The notes under the pieces: model-generated
Database searches by the model: none
Told to the model about the DNA's origin: nothing
Seen by the model: only the letters and a program-made list of their open reading frames with translations
NCBI GenBank assembly: GCA_021785095.1
Contig: JAJYGM010000392.1
Location: 1 to 26,459, forward strand
DNA from: Actinomycetes bacterium
GTDB taxonomy: Bacteria; Actinomycetota; Acidimicrobiia; Acidimicrobiales; Bog-793
Direction: 5' to 3'
Length of the DNA: 26,459 bases
Part shown: positions 1 through 8,062 of the stretch, piece after piece
Numbering within the stretch: the first letter of the stretch is position 1
Layout of the letters: the number at the start of each line of letters is the position of its first letter
Translations under genes and position numbers: made by a program

Positions 1-161
1 TCGCCATCCTCGCCGGCGAGGAGAACATCCGAGAGGTCATCGCGTTCCCGAAGACCCAGTCGGGGACCGACCTGATGGCTTCGTCACCGCGTCCGATCCC
101 CGAACGCCAGCTCGCCGAGCTCGGCATCCGGATCGTCCGACCGGCCGGTCTTACGGACTGA
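1..161 (+). CDS. aspS: Aspartyl-tRNA synthetase, C-terminal end (partial)
   Basis: This is the last 52 codons of a class II aspartyl-tRNA synthetase, cut by the window edge; the reading frame begins at base 3 and ends with TGA at 159-161. The enzyme charges tRNA-Asp (or tRNA-Asp/Asn) with aspartate in the cytoplasm. The visible peptide contains [17 protein letters not shown], the family's conserved motif 3-adjacent block, followed by the typical short tail ending in QLAELGIRI. Catalytic motifs 1 and 2 lie outside the window. aspS close upstream of rarA and alaS matches a gene order known in Actinobacteria. The identification rests on the C-terminal motif only but that motif is distinctive. 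Confidence 0.9.
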   Translation, partial: AILAGEENIREVIAFPKTQSGTDLMASSPRPIPERQLAELGIRIVRPAGLTD

Positions 162-184
162 CAGCTCGGCGGCGCTGCCGGCGC

Positions 185-598
185 TTACTGGTCAGGGCTG
201 TTCCGCCGGTTCCCCAGGAGGTCCCGGGCATGGTGTGGGCGCTTCGGCTGCGGTGCAGGTGTCGTGATCTCGCCGACCTCGGCGCGCTGACACTCCTCGC
301 ACAGGAAACGACCCTCGATCAAGTGCGTCAAGCGCTGCTGCCGGCAACGGGCGCACCAGTGATCGAGGTAGGCGAGCGAAGTCGTCTCACGGCGCGGGCG
401 GGGAGCGAGGTCGTCGAGCCGTTGCTGGGCCTCCTCGATGAGCACCCACTGGTGGCCGCCGTCAGGGCTCTGCACTCGCTCCACGAGATCCCAGGAGAGC
501 AGGGAACGAAGCAGCGGGTTGAAGGCCTCGACCGGGATCCCGCCAGGAGGAACCGCTCCAGGGAGCCGGGTGTTCTCGTTCACAGGTTCCATCGTCAT
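185..598 (-). CDS. Uncharacterised winged-helix-like / zinc-ribbon protein
   Basis: I do not recognise a named family. The 137-residue product has a helical N-terminal half (about residues 25-63, containing FNPLLRSLLSWDLVERV and a following WVLIEEAQQRL) that resembles a small winged-helix module. It then has a four-cysteine zinc ribbon, C82-x2-C85 and C100-x2-C103, and ends in a Pro/basic tail. It is probably cytoplasmic and may bind nucleic acid, which is inference from the fold only. The ATG at 598 is favoured because GAGGAG lies 10 nt upstream on the minus strand; a second ATG two codons in is possible. The gene converges on aspS (23-bp gap) and diverges from rarA. Ordered cysteines and a good ribosome binding site argue for a real gene despite the overlapping plus-strand frame. 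Confidence 0.7.
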   Translation of the reverse strand: MTMEPVNENTRLPGAVPPGGIPVEAFNPLLRSLLSWDLVERVQSPDGGHQWVLIEEAQQRLDDLAPRPRRETTSLAYLDHWCARCRQQRLTHLIEGRFLCEECQRAEVGEITTPAPQPKRPHHARDLLGNRRNSPDQ

Positions 599-705
599 GT
601 GTCAGGTACTCCTCACGACTACAGCTCCGCCCAGTGTGGACCACCTGGTCGCCGAACGGGACGCGGGCAGGGAGCCGCCCCGACTCGGCATACCCAGCTG
701 CGGCC

Positions 706-734
706 TTGACAATCCTCCCCGTCCCTGTGACGGT
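706..734 (+). promoter_or_regulatory. Probable promoter of rarA-alaS
   Basis: A perfect TTGACA -35 hexamer at 706-711 is followed after 17 bp by GACGGT (729-734), which keeps the A2 and T6 positions of the actinobacterial TANNNT -10 box. The predicted start of transcription would be about 741, only a few bases before the rarA ATG at 744, so the mRNA would have almost no leader. Confidence 0.55.
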
Positions 735-743
735 CGCGGTCTC

Positions 744-2210
744 ATGAGCCCGGCACGGCGACCACCAGCGGCTGCGAGCAGCCGCCACGGCGCCGGCGGC
801 GGTGACCCGAGCCTATTCGACTCCGCCCTCGACGAGGAGCTCTCGCGGCGGGCACCGCTCGCGGCCCGCATGCGCCCGGTTCGTCTCGACGACGTCGTCG
901 GCCAGCGACACCTGCTCGGTCCCGGTGCACCCCTGCGGGCGCTCGTCGAGGCCGACCGTGTCTCCTCAGCAGTGTTCTACGGCCCGCCGGGCACCGGAAA
1001 GACGACCGTGGCGCGTCTCATCGCGGAGCACACGCGCCGCCGCTACCGCGCGCTCTCGGCCGTCGACGCCGGTGTGAAGGACGTCAGGGCCGAGTTGGAC
1101 GCAGCCCGCACAGCGCTCGGCACCGAGGGTCGGGGGACGATCCTGTTCCTCGACGAGGTCCACCGGTTCAACAAGGCGCAGCAGGATGCCCTCCTCCACG
1201 GGGTCGAGGAGGGCGTGATCTCTTTGATCGGCGCCACCACGGAGAACCCGTTCTTCGCCCTGAACACTCCGCTGCTCAGCCGTTCGACGCTCTGGCGCTT
1301 CGAGGCGCTCGAGGAGGAGGACATCCGGCTCCTGCTCGAGCGGGGCCTCGAGGTCGAGAAGGCGACGGCGGAACCGGATGCGCTCGGCCTGATCGCCGAC
1401 CTCGCCTCGGGCGACGCCCGGGTCGCTCTCACCGTCCTCGAGGTCTCGGTAGCGCTCTCGCGGCCCGGCTCACACGTGGAGACCGCCCACGTCGAGCGCG
1501 CCCGATCGATGCGTGCATACCGGCACGGCCAGGAAGAGCATTACAACCTCATCTCCGCGTTCATCAAGTCCGTGCGCGGCTCGGACCCCGATGCGGCCCT
1601 CTACTGGCTCGCGCGCATCCTCGAGGTGGGTGAGGATCCGCGCTATGTGGCGCGACGCATCGTGATCCTCGCGAGCGAGGACGTCGGCCTAGCCGATCCG
1701 ATGGCGCTCGTGGTCGCCACGGCGGCCGCGCAAGCCGTCGAGCTCGTGGGCTTGCCCGAGGCGACCCTCAACCTGGCGGAGGCAACCATCCATCTCGCCC
1801 TTGCTCCGAAGTCGAACTCGTCCGCCACGGGCATCTGGCGGGCTCAGGAGCGCGTCCGCCAGGGTCCCTTCGTCGAGGTCCCCGCTCATCTTCGCGGCTC
1901 GAACTACTGGGGCGCGGCGGCGCTCGGGCACGGCATCGGCTACGAGTATCCTCACGATGACCCGCGCGGCTACGTCGAGCAGGAGTACCTGCCCGAGGCG
2001 CTGGCGGGGGAGCGTTTTTACGAGCCCCGCAGCCACGGGGCCGAGGGCATGCTCGCCCGTCGCTGGCGCGAGCGCAGAGGTGAGCTCCCGGTCGAACCGG
2101 GTGATCCGCCCGAGCCGGCCGGCGAGGGGAACACGGGCGAGGACGAAAAGAGCGATCCCGGCGTCAGCCACTCCGGCGCCGTGGACGAGACGAGGACGAC
2201 AGGGCGATGA
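744..2210 (+). CDS. rarA: Replication-associated recombination protein RarA (MgsA), AAA+ ATPase
   Basis: The 488-residue product is a RarA/MgsA/WRNIP1-type AAA+ ATPase, a clamp-loader relative that acts at stalled replication forks. Visible features are the N-terminal LAARMRPVRLDDVVGQRHLL block, Walker A GPPGTGKT at residues 80-87, Walker B FLDEVHRFNKAQQD with D137/E138, the sensor region GATTENPFFALNTPLLSR, and the C-terminal tetramerisation region with GLADPMAL and APKSNSS. The tail after about residue 450 is acidic and low complexity. The open frame extends upstream to 438, but that stretch is antisense to the zinc-ribbon gene and lacks family similarity. ATG 744 starts just before conserved sequence and just after a promoter. 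The stop overlaps the alaS start by 4 bp (ATGA), so the two are probably cotranscribed and coupled. Confidence 0.93.
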   Translation: MSPARRPPAAASSRHGAGGGDPSLFDSALDEELSRRAPLAARMRPVRLDDVVGQRHLLGPGAPLRALVEADRVSSAVFYGPPGTGKTTVARLIAEHTRRRYRALSAVDAGVKDVRAELDAARTALGTEGRGTILFLDEVHRFNKAQQDALLHGVEEGVISLIGATTENPFFALNTPLLSRSTLWRFEALEEEDIRLLLERGLEVEKATAEPDALGLIADLASGDARVALTVLEVSVALSRPGSHVETAHVERARSMRAYRHGQEEHYNLISAFIKSVRGSDPDAALYWLARILEVGEDPRYVARRIVILASEDVGLADPMALVVATAAAQAVELVGLPEATLNLAEATIHLALAPKSNSSATGIWRAQERVRQGPFVEVPAHLRGSNYWGAAALGHGIGYEYPHDDPRGYVEQEYLPEALAGERFYEPRSHGAEGMLARRWRERRGELPVEPGDPPEPAGEGNTGEDEKSDPGVSHSGAVDETRTTGR

Positions 2211-4834
2211 AGGCCGAGGATTTGCGCCGGGAGTTCACGAGGTACTTCGTGGAGCGCGGCCACGCGGCGCTGCCGCCCGCCAGCCTCATCTCGAACGACC
2301 CCACCGTGCTCTTCACGATCGCAGGCATGGTCCAGTTCAAGCCGTACTTCCTCGGGGAGGCCGTCCCGCCGAACCCCCGCGCGACGACCATCCAACCCTG
2401 CCTCCGGACGAACGACATCGAGGTGGTGGGCACCACACCACGCCACTGCACCTTCTTCGAGATGCTCGGCAACTTCTCCTTCGGCGACTACTTCAAGGAG
2501 AAGGCGATCCCCTGGGCGTGGGACTTCGTGACCGAGGTGCTCGGACTGGACCCCGAGCGCCTCTGGGTGACCGTGCACACGAGCGACGACGAGGCGGCCG
2601 AGATCTGGACCTCGACGACACCGGTGCCCCCCGAGCGCGTGCAGCGTCTTGGCGAGGACAACTTCTGGACCATGGGCGAGACCGGCCCGTGCGGTCCGAG
2701 CTCGGAGATCTTCTTCGACCACGGCGAGGGTCTCGGTCCCGAGGGTGGCCCCGCCGCGCCCGGGGCCGACGAGAGCGCCCGCTACTCCGAGGTCTGGAAC
2801 CTCGTGTTCACGCAGTACGACCGAACTGAGTCGGGTGAGCTGATACCACTGCCGAAGACGAACATCGATACCGGAGCCGGGCTCGACCGGCTTCTCGTGG
2901 TCCTCCAAGCCGTGCCGCACGTCCAGGCGATCGACTGCGTCGCGCCGATCGTCGAGCGGGCGGCCGAGTTGTGTGCCAAGCCTGGAGGTGCGGCAGCGCT
3001 CGAGAGCCGCGACCTGCGCATCATCGGCGATCATGCGCGGGCCTTCACGTTCGTCATCAGCGACGGCGGGTTCCCCTCGAACGAGGGCCGCGGCTACGTG
3101 TTGCGCCGGCTCATCCGGCGAGCGGTCCTCCGTGCGTACCACCTCGGCCGGCGCGAGCCCGTCACGCCCGACCTCGTCGACGCCGTCGTCGGCACCATGG
3201 GAGTCGCCTATCCGCAGCTCGGCCGCGACGCGGACCGCATCAAGCGCGTCGTCCTGCACGAGGAGGAGGCGTTCCTCCGCACTCTGCGCACGGGGATGGG
3301 GCTGCTCGACGAGGAGCTCGGCAGAGGATCTTCGGAGATCGCCGGCGAGCTCGCCTTCCGCCTGCACGACACGTTCGGCTTTCCCTTCGAGCTCACTAAG
3401 GAGATCGCCTCGGAGCGGGGGGTGAGGGTTGACGAGGGCGCCTTCGAGGCCGAGATGGCTGCCCAGAGGGCGCGAGCGCGCGAGGCGGCCCGCGCCTCGG
3501 CCGCGACACCCGAGGAGGTCTCGCAGCATTGGTGGGAGCTCGCCGTCGCCAACGGCCCCACGAAGTTCCTCGGCTACGAGGAGACTGCTGCCACCGGACG
3601 CGTCCTCGCCGTCGCGGCGAGCGCGACCCCAGCCGACTTCGAGAACGTCGACGGCGAGCGGGCACCCGAAGGTGCCTCCTTGATCGAGGTGTTCCTCGAC
3701 CGCACGCCCTTTTATGCAGAGGGTGGTGGCCAGGTCGGGGACACCGGGACCATCACGACCGCGACCGGGCGGATGCGTGTCATCGATACGACCTCGGTCG
3801 CCGACGGGCTCTCGCGCCACCTCGGCTACGTGCTGGAGGGAACCATCGAGGAGGGAGACGAGGCAACTGCCGAGGTCGACGCGGCGCGGCGCGATGCGAT
3901 CCGCCGCAACCACACAGGGACGCATCTCCTCCACTGGGCGCTCCGCAACGTGCTCGGTGACCATGTGCGCCAACAGGGCTCGCTCGTTGCTCCGGACCGG
4001 TTGCGCTTCGACTTCAGCCACTTCGGGCCGCTCACCTTGGACGAGATCGAGCGCGTCGAGGACCTCGTCAACGCGAAGGTCATCTCCGACGAACCGGTCG
4101 AGACGATCGAGTCCGGCCGCGCCGAGGCGGAGGAGGCCGGCGCGATCGCCTTCTTCGGTGACAAGTACGGCGAACGGGTGCGGGTCGTGCACGCCGGCCA
4201 CGGGTCGGTCGAGCTGTGCGGTGGGACGCACGTGCGTGCGCTCGGGATGATCGGTCCGATCCGGATCGTGTCGGAGGGCTCGATCGGAGCCAACACGCGC
4301 CGCCTCGAGGCAGTGACAGGCGAGGCCTCGCTCGCTCGGTCGCGCGGCACCGATCGCACGCTCGGCGCGGTTGCCGATCTCCTGCGGGCAACGCCGGACG
4401 AGGTGCCCTCTGCGGTGTCGCGGCTCGTGATGCGCCAGCGCGGCCTCGAGGACGAGCTGAAGCAGCTGCGGTCCGGGCAGCTCTCTGCGACGGCGGCGGC
4501 GCTTGTTGAAGGTGCCGCGGACGGAGTCGTGGTGGCCCGGCAGGACGGGCTGGATGCGAACGAGCTTCGTGAGCTCGCCTTGAGCATCCGCGACCGACCT
4601 GGCGTCCGCGCCGTCGGGCTGGCGGGCGCACCCGGTGACGGGCGTGTGGCGCTCGTCGTGGCGGTGACGAAGCACTCAGGGCTCGATGCGAGGGAAGCAG
4701 CATCGACCGCCGCCAGGGCAGTCGGAGGGGGCGGCGGCGGGTCGTCCGAGCTCGCGACGGCGGGTGGCCGTGACGCGACCGGTCTCGATCGGGCGGTGGA
4801 GCTGCTGCGAGAGCACCTCTCGACCAGCACGTGA
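2207..4834 (+). CDS. alaS: Alanyl-tRNA synthetase
   Basis: This 875-residue protein is a complete alanyl-tRNA synthetase of usual bacterial length. The class II catalytic domain opens with RREFTRYFVERGHAALPPAS and holds the conserved FTIAGMVQFKPYFLG and CTFFEMLGNFSFGDYF blocks. The editing domain has the zinc-binding pair H569-x3-H573 (in NHTGTHLLH) and C671-x3-H675 (in LCGGTH), which hydrolyses mischarged Ser- and Gly-tRNA-Ala. The C-Ala/DHHA1 domain is marked by a glycine run followed by SSELATAGGRD near the C terminus. The ATG overlaps the rarA stop by 4 bp. The next gene, ruvX, starts 61 bp downstream in the order alaS-ruvX that is common in bacteria. No broken motif is seen. Confidence 0.98.
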   Translation: MKAEDLRREFTRYFVERGHAALPPASLISNDPTVLFTIAGMVQFKPYFLGEAVPPNPRATTIQPCLRTNDIEVVGTTPRHCTFFEMLGNFSFGDYFKEKAIPWAWDFVTEVLGLDPERLWVTVHTSDDEAAEIWTSTTPVPPERVQRLGEDNFWTMGETGPCGPSSEIFFDHGEGLGPEGGPAAPGADESARYSEVWNLVFTQYDRTESGELIPLPKTNIDTGAGLDRLLVVLQAVPHVQAIDCVAPIVERAAELCAKPGGAAALESRDLRIIGDHARAFTFVISDGGFPSNEGRGYVLRRLIRRAVLRAYHLGRREPVTPDLVDAVVGTMGVAYPQLGRDADRIKRVVLHEEEAFLRTLRTGMGLLDEELGRGSSEIAGELAFRLHDTFGFPFELTKEIASERGVRVDEGAFEAEMAAQRARAREAARASAATPEEVSQHWWELAVANGPTKFLGYEETAATGRVLAVAASATPADFENVDGERAPEGASLIEVFLDRTPFYAEGGGQVGDTGTITTATGRMRVIDTTSVADGLSRHLGYVLEGTIEEGDEATAEVDAARRDAIRRNHTGTHLLHWALRNVLGDHVRQQGSLVAPDRLRFDFSHFGPLTLDEIERVEDLVNAKVISDEPVETIESGRAEAEEAGAIAFFGDKYGERVRVVHAGHGSVELCGGTHVRALGMIGPIRIVSEGSIGANTRRLEAVTGEASLARSRGTDRTLGAVADLLRATPDEVPSAVSRLVMRQRGLEDELKQLRSGQLSATAAALVEGAADGVVVARQDGLDANELRELALSIRDRPGVRAVGLAGAPGDGRVALVVAVTKHSGLDAREAASTAARAVGGGGGGSSELATAGGRDATGLDRAVELLREHLSTST

Positions 4835-4895
4835 CCGGTGCACGACCGGAGCACGCGCGGCGCATGAGCCGGGGCGAGTCGGGGAGGACGAACCG

Positions 4896-5309
4896 GTGAG
4901 GGTGCTCGCGCTCGATCTCGGCGCCCGCCGCATCGGCGTCGCCCTGAGCGACTCCACGGGCACGCTCGCCACGCCGTACACCGTCATCGAGCGCTCAGGC
5001 GACCCGGCAGCCGACCGCAGGGTCGTCGCCCGCCTCGTCGAGGAGTCGGGAGCCGAGCGGCTCGTCGTCGGCCTGCCCGTCGGCCTCTCCGGAGCCGATG
5101 GTGCTGCCGCGACGGCTGCCCGGGAGGAGGCACGCCTGCTCGCCGCCGTGGTCGGCGTTCCTGTCGAGATGGCGGACGAGCGCCTCACCACGGTTGAGGC
5201 AGCACGAAGGCGTCGCGCTCGCGGGCGATCAGGTCGCGGCGGCATCGACGCCGAGGCCGCCGCGGTCTTGCTCGAGAGCTGGCTCGCTTCCCATCGGGCG
5301 ACGTCGTGA
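4896..5309 (+). CDS. ruvX: Putative pre-16S rRNA nuclease / Holliday junction resolvase-like YqgF
   Basis: The 137-residue product is a YqgF/RuvX protein with an RNase H-like fold, essential in several bacteria for 16S rRNA 5'-end maturation. It begins with the family signature MRVLALDLGARRIGVALSD, in which the Asp of LDLG is a metal ligand. It continues with VVGLPVGLSG, the DERLTTVEA motif and the C-terminal IDAEAAAVLLESWL, where the Asp is another active-site residue. The GTG at 4896 is chosen because GGGGAGG ends 8 nt upstream and the protein then starts exactly at the family's first strand; in-frame codons further upstream extend into alaS without similarity. The stop overlaps the aroE GTG by 4 bp. 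In many actinobacteria mltG lies between ruvX and aroE; here it is absent. Confidence 0.93.
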   Translation: MRVLALDLGARRIGVALSDSTGTLATPYTVIERSGDPAADRRVVARLVEESGAERLVVGLPVGLSGADGAAATAAREEARLLAAVVGVPVEMADERLTTVEAARRRRARGRSGRGGIDAEAAAVLLESWLASHRATS

Positions 5310-6142
5310 GGCCGATCACGGCCACGACCGAGGTGGCCGGCTTGATCGGCACGCCGGTCCGCCAGTCGCTCTCCCCGGTCCTGCACAATGCGGCGTACCG
5401 GGCCCTCGGCCTCGACTGGGCGTACGTGGCCTTCGACGTGGCACCCGGCCAGGCCAAGGACGCCATCGCCGGAGCCCGCGCCCTCGGGCTGATCGGGCTC
5501 TCGGTCACCATGCCCCACAAGGACGAGGCGGCTCGCAGCGCCACCCGCCGGAGCCAGACCGTGCGCCGTCTCCAGGCCGCGAACACCCTCACGTTCGAGA
5601 AGGGCGAGATCCTCGCCGACTCCACCGACGGCCAGGGTTTCGTGGAGGACCTTCGCGAGGGGCTCGGCTTCGAAGCGTCCGACCGCCGGTGCGGGGTGAT
5701 CGGCGCGGGCGGGGCTGCTCGGGCCGTCATCCTTGCCCTTGCCGAGGCGGGTGCGAAGGAGGTGCTCGTCGTGAACCGGACTCCAGTGAGGGCGTTCCGC
5801 GCCGCTGCGCTTGCGGGCAGGGCGGGTCGCGTGGCGCGCCCGGAAGAGCTCGACGCGGCCGACCTGGTGGTCCAGGCGACGGCGGCCGAGATGGTGCCTG
5901 GGGAGAGCGGACCTGCGCTCTGGCCCGCCGGCGCGGATCCCTCTCGGCTCGGGAGTGGTCAGGTGGCGGTCGATCTCGTCTACGACCCGATAGAGACGAA
6001 GTGGTTGGCGGAAGCGAGCCGGTGCGGCGCCACGACCCGAAACGGCCTCGGCATGTTGGTCCATCAGGCGGCCCTCCAGGTCACGCGCTGGACCGGCCGG
6101 CAGGCTCCGCTCCGGGCGATGCGTGCGGCTGTCAAGGCCTGA
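5306..6142 (+). CDS. aroE: Shikimate dehydrogenase
   Basis: This 278-residue enzyme reduces 3-dehydroshikimate to shikimate with NADPH, the fourth step towards chorismate, which feeds aromatic amino acids and the menaquinone genes found later in the window. Substrate-binding motifs are SLSPVLHNAAYRALG near the N terminus, SVTMPHK with catalytic K72, ANTL with N93, and DSTDGQGF with catalytic D108 (a small variation on the usual NTDG). The NADP-binding Rossmann motif GAGGAARA and NRT follow, then DLVYDPIETKWL and the C-terminal GLGMLVHQAALQ. The start is GTG, overlapping the ruvX stop as GTGA, so translation is probably coupled. Length and motif order are normal, with no sign of fusion to other shikimate enzymes. 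Confidence 0.96.
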   Translation: MRPITATTEVAGLIGTPVRQSLSPVLHNAAYRALGLDWAYVAFDVAPGQAKDAIAGARALGLIGLSVTMPHKDEAARSATRRSQTVRRLQAANTLTFEKGEILADSTDGQGFVEDLREGLGFEASDRRCGVIGAGGAARAVILALAEAGAKEVLVVNRTPVRAFRAAALAGRAGRVARPEELDAADLVVQATAAEMVPGESGPALWPAGADPSRLGSGQVAVDLVYDPIETKWLAEASRCGATTRNGLGMLVHQAALQVTRWTGRQAPLRAMRAAVKA

Positions 6143-6148
6143 ATTCCC

Positions 6149-6171
6149 GCCCCAGTCGATCGGCCTGGGGC
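6149..6171. repeat. Perfect 7-bp inverted repeat before rodA
   Basis: GCCCCAG (6149-6155) and CTGGGGC (6165-6171) form a perfect inverted repeat with a 9-bp loop, ending 3 bp before the -10 box of rodA and starting 6 bp after the aroE stop. It could be the aroE terminator hairpin, although no T tract follows, or an operator placed in the promoter spacer. Confidence 0.5.
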
Positions 6172-6174
6172 CGG

Positions 6175-6180
6175 TATCCT
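6175..6180 (+). promoter_or_regulatory. Leaderless -10 box of rodA
   Basis: TATCCT fits the actinobacterial TANNNT -10 consensus and ends 7 nt before the GTG start at 6188, so transcription would begin at or next to the start codon. No clear -35 hexamer is visible. No ribosome binding site exists upstream of the GTG, which agrees with leaderless translation. Confidence 0.6.
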
Positions 6181-6187
6181 TTCACGC

Positions 6188-7354
6188 GTGACCGCCGTCT
6201 CGTACGGGCGTGAGGTTGCGCTCAGCTCTCGCCGGGAACGCCGTTCGCTGCTCGCACTCGTCCGCCACATCGACTTCGTGCTGGTCGGCTGCACCTTCGC
6301 GCTCTCGCTCGTCGGCATCGTCATGGTCTATTCGGCGACGCGCAACCTCCTCGTGGCCCAAGGCCTCAGCTCCCACTACTACCTCGAGCGCCAGGCCGTC
6401 TGGGTGCTCGTCGGGACCATCGTCATGGTCACCGTGGCCGCGATCGACTACCGGCGCTTCCGCGACTGGGCGTACCTCATCTACGGCCTCGTCGTCATGG
6501 GGCTCGTCGGGGTGTTCGTCGTAGGCCGCTCTGCTCTCGGCGCGCTCCGCTGGTACCAGCTCGGGCCGCTCCAGCTCCAGCCTTCGGAGTTCGCCGCCCT
6601 CGGGCTCATCGTCGCGCTCGCCTCGTACTGCAGCAGGCGCCAGGGCGTGCTCGCATTTCGGCAGATCATCGGTCTGCTCGTGCTGGCAGTCGTGCCGATG
6701 GTGCTCGTCTACAAGCAGCCCGACCTCGGCACGACGATCGTCCTCGGCGTGACGCTCGCTGCCATGATGCTGGCGGCTGACGTTCGCCTCCGCTACCTCT
6801 TCCTGCTCTTCCTGCTGGTGATCGGCGGCTTCGTCCTGGCGTTGAAGCTCCACCTGCTGCACGCCTACCAGATCACCCGCCTCACGAGCTTCCTCCATCA
6901 GAACCAGGACACCCAGTCGAGCAACTACGAGCTCTCGATGACCCGCAACGCGATCTCTGCCGGAGGCCTGAAAGGAGTTGGGATCGACCACGGTCTCGCC
7001 ACGAACCTCGGCCTCATCCCGAACCAGTACACCGACTTCATCTTCTCGGCGGTGGGCGAGCAGCTCGGCTTCATCGGCTCGGCCGTGATCATCGGCCTGT
7101 TCGGGATCATCAGCGTGCGGATGCTGCGCGCGGCCCAGATGGCGAAGGACACCTTCGGACGTCTCGTCTGCGTCGGCGCCGCGGCCTGGCTTGCCTTTTC
7201 CGTCTTCGAGAACATCGGCATGAACATCGGGATCATGCCGATCACGGGGATCCCGCTGCCGTTCCTCAGCTACGGCGGTTCGGCCACGTTCTCCTTCTTC
7301 GCGGCCGTGGGTCTCGTACTCAACGTCGAGATGCGTAGGCTGCCGCGGCGATGA
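6188..7354 (+). CDS. rodA: RodA-type SEDS peptidoglycan glycosyltransferase
   Basis: The 388-residue multi-pass membrane protein belongs to the SEDS family (RodA/FtsW/SpoVE), which polymerises lipid II into glycan strands with a partner class B PBP. After a short basic N terminus (SSRRERRS), about ten hydrophobic segments follow. Diagnostic motifs are QPSEFAALGLI, QPDLGTTIV, the extracellular NQYTDFIFSAVGEQLGF with D283 at the position of the catalytic Asp of E. coli RodA (D262), and ITGIPLPFLSYGGSA near the C terminus, whose IPLPF form favours RodA over FtsW. GTG 6188 is supported by a TANNNT box 7 nt upstream. The stop overlaps the next gene as ATGA. No PBP gene is adjacent, unlike many rodA loci. 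Confidence 0.92.
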   Translation: MTAVSYGREVALSSRRERRSLLALVRHIDFVLVGCTFALSLVGIVMVYSATRNLLVAQGLSSHYYLERQAVWVLVGTIVMVTVAAIDYRRFRDWAYLIYGLVVMGLVGVFVVGRSALGALRWYQLGPLQLQPSEFAALGLIVALASYCSRRQGVLAFRQIIGLLVLAVVPMVLVYKQPDLGTTIVLGVTLAAMMLAADVRLRYLFLLFLLVIGGFVLALKLHLLHAYQITRLTSFLHQNQDTQSSNYELSMTRNAISAGGLKGVGIDHGLATNLGLIPNQYTDFIFSAVGEQLGFIGSAVIIGLFGIISVRMLRAAQMAKDTFGRLVCVGAAAWLAFSVFENIGMNIGIMPITGIPLPFLSYGGSATFSFFAAVGLVLNVEMRRLPRR

Positions 7355-8010
7355 GCGGCAATGACGCAGCGGCCGAGACCCACGCGGCAGACACCGAGGC
7401 CGCGCCGGCCGACGTCGCACAGACCGCCGAGGGTGATCCCGGAGGCCCACCTTCCGCCGTCGCCCCCGGCGCGGTCGAGGCGGAGCAGCTCGAGGCGGGG
7501 CCGGTAGAGACAGCCGAGCCGGGAGCAGCGGGCGACGACGCCTCTCCCTCGCAGGCGGATGGACCGGCTGCTCGGTACGCGCCCGAGCCGATGGCACAGA
7601 TGCTCTTCGTCGACGTCGCCCTCGTGCTCCCATCGACACACCCCGTTGTCGTGCTTCAGGAGGCCGATTGGCCCTACCGGGAGCTGCGCATCCCTGTCGG
7701 CGGTGCGGAGGGGGTCGCCATCGGATATGCCGCTCGCCGGGTCGCGACACCGCGCCCCCTCACCCACGAGATGATCTCGAGGTTGCTCGACTCGTTCGAG
7801 CTGACCCTCGATCAGGTCCGCATCACGTCCCTCGCGGGCTCGAACTTCGTGGGTGAGCTCGTCGTGTCGGGGCGCCTCGGCGTGCGAACGATCGACTGCC
7901 GGCCCTCAGATGCCATCGCACTTGCGCTCCGGCGCAGCATCCCTGTGCCGATCATGGTCTCGCCGGACGTGCTGGAGCTGGTCGGCGGTGGCGCCGCTTC
8001 GGCGAACTAA
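7351..8010 (+). CDS. Bifunctional nuclease domain (BFN/DUF151) protein with acidic N-terminal extension
   Basis: Residues from about 80 to 215 match the bifunctional nuclease family (DUF151): the strand block RELRIPVGGAEGVAIG, then RPLTHEMISRLLDSFEL, the VRITSLAGSNFVGELVV strand, and the hallmark DCRPSDAIALALRRSIPVPI. Plant and Thermotoga homologues are linked to RNase/DNase activity, but the role in bacteria is poorly defined. The first 80 residues are Ala/Glu/Pro-rich and almost certainly disordered, so the protein (219 residues) is longer than the usual roughly 150-160. ATG 7351 overlaps the rodA stop, which supports the long form; an internal ATG just before QMLFVDV could give a short form. 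It ends 52 bp before the converging SEDS gene. Confidence 0.88.
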   Translation: MSGNDAAAETHAADTEAAPADVAQTAEGDPGGPPSAVAPGAVEAEQLEAGPVETAEPGAAGDDASPSQADGPAARYAPEPMAQMLFVDVALVLPSTHPVVVLQEADWPYRELRIPVGGAEGVAIGYAARRVATPRPLTHEMISRLLDSFELTLDQVRITSLAGSNFVGELVVSGRLGVRTIDCRPSDAIALALRRSIPVPIMVSPDVLELVGGGAASAN

Positions 8011-8062
8011 CGCTCCGGCGCGGTCCTGCAAAGCAGTGAGGGTGGCCTGAGGAGCTGCAGCG

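Noticed and set aside
438..743. N-terminal extension of RarA
   Set aside because: It lacks RarA similarity, is antisense to the zinc-ribbon gene, and a TTGACA promoter lies inside it.
2018..4675. 885-codon open frame on the minus strand across alaS
   Set aside because: It is exactly antisense to a full-length alaS with all motifs. Long open antisense frames are expected in GC-rich codon usage, and the translation has no recognisable domain.
8011..8062. Possible terminator between the BFN gene and the SEDS gene
   Set aside because: Only 4-bp stems (such as CTGC-AAA-GCAG) and no T tract are seen in the 52-bp convergent gap, which is too weak to call.
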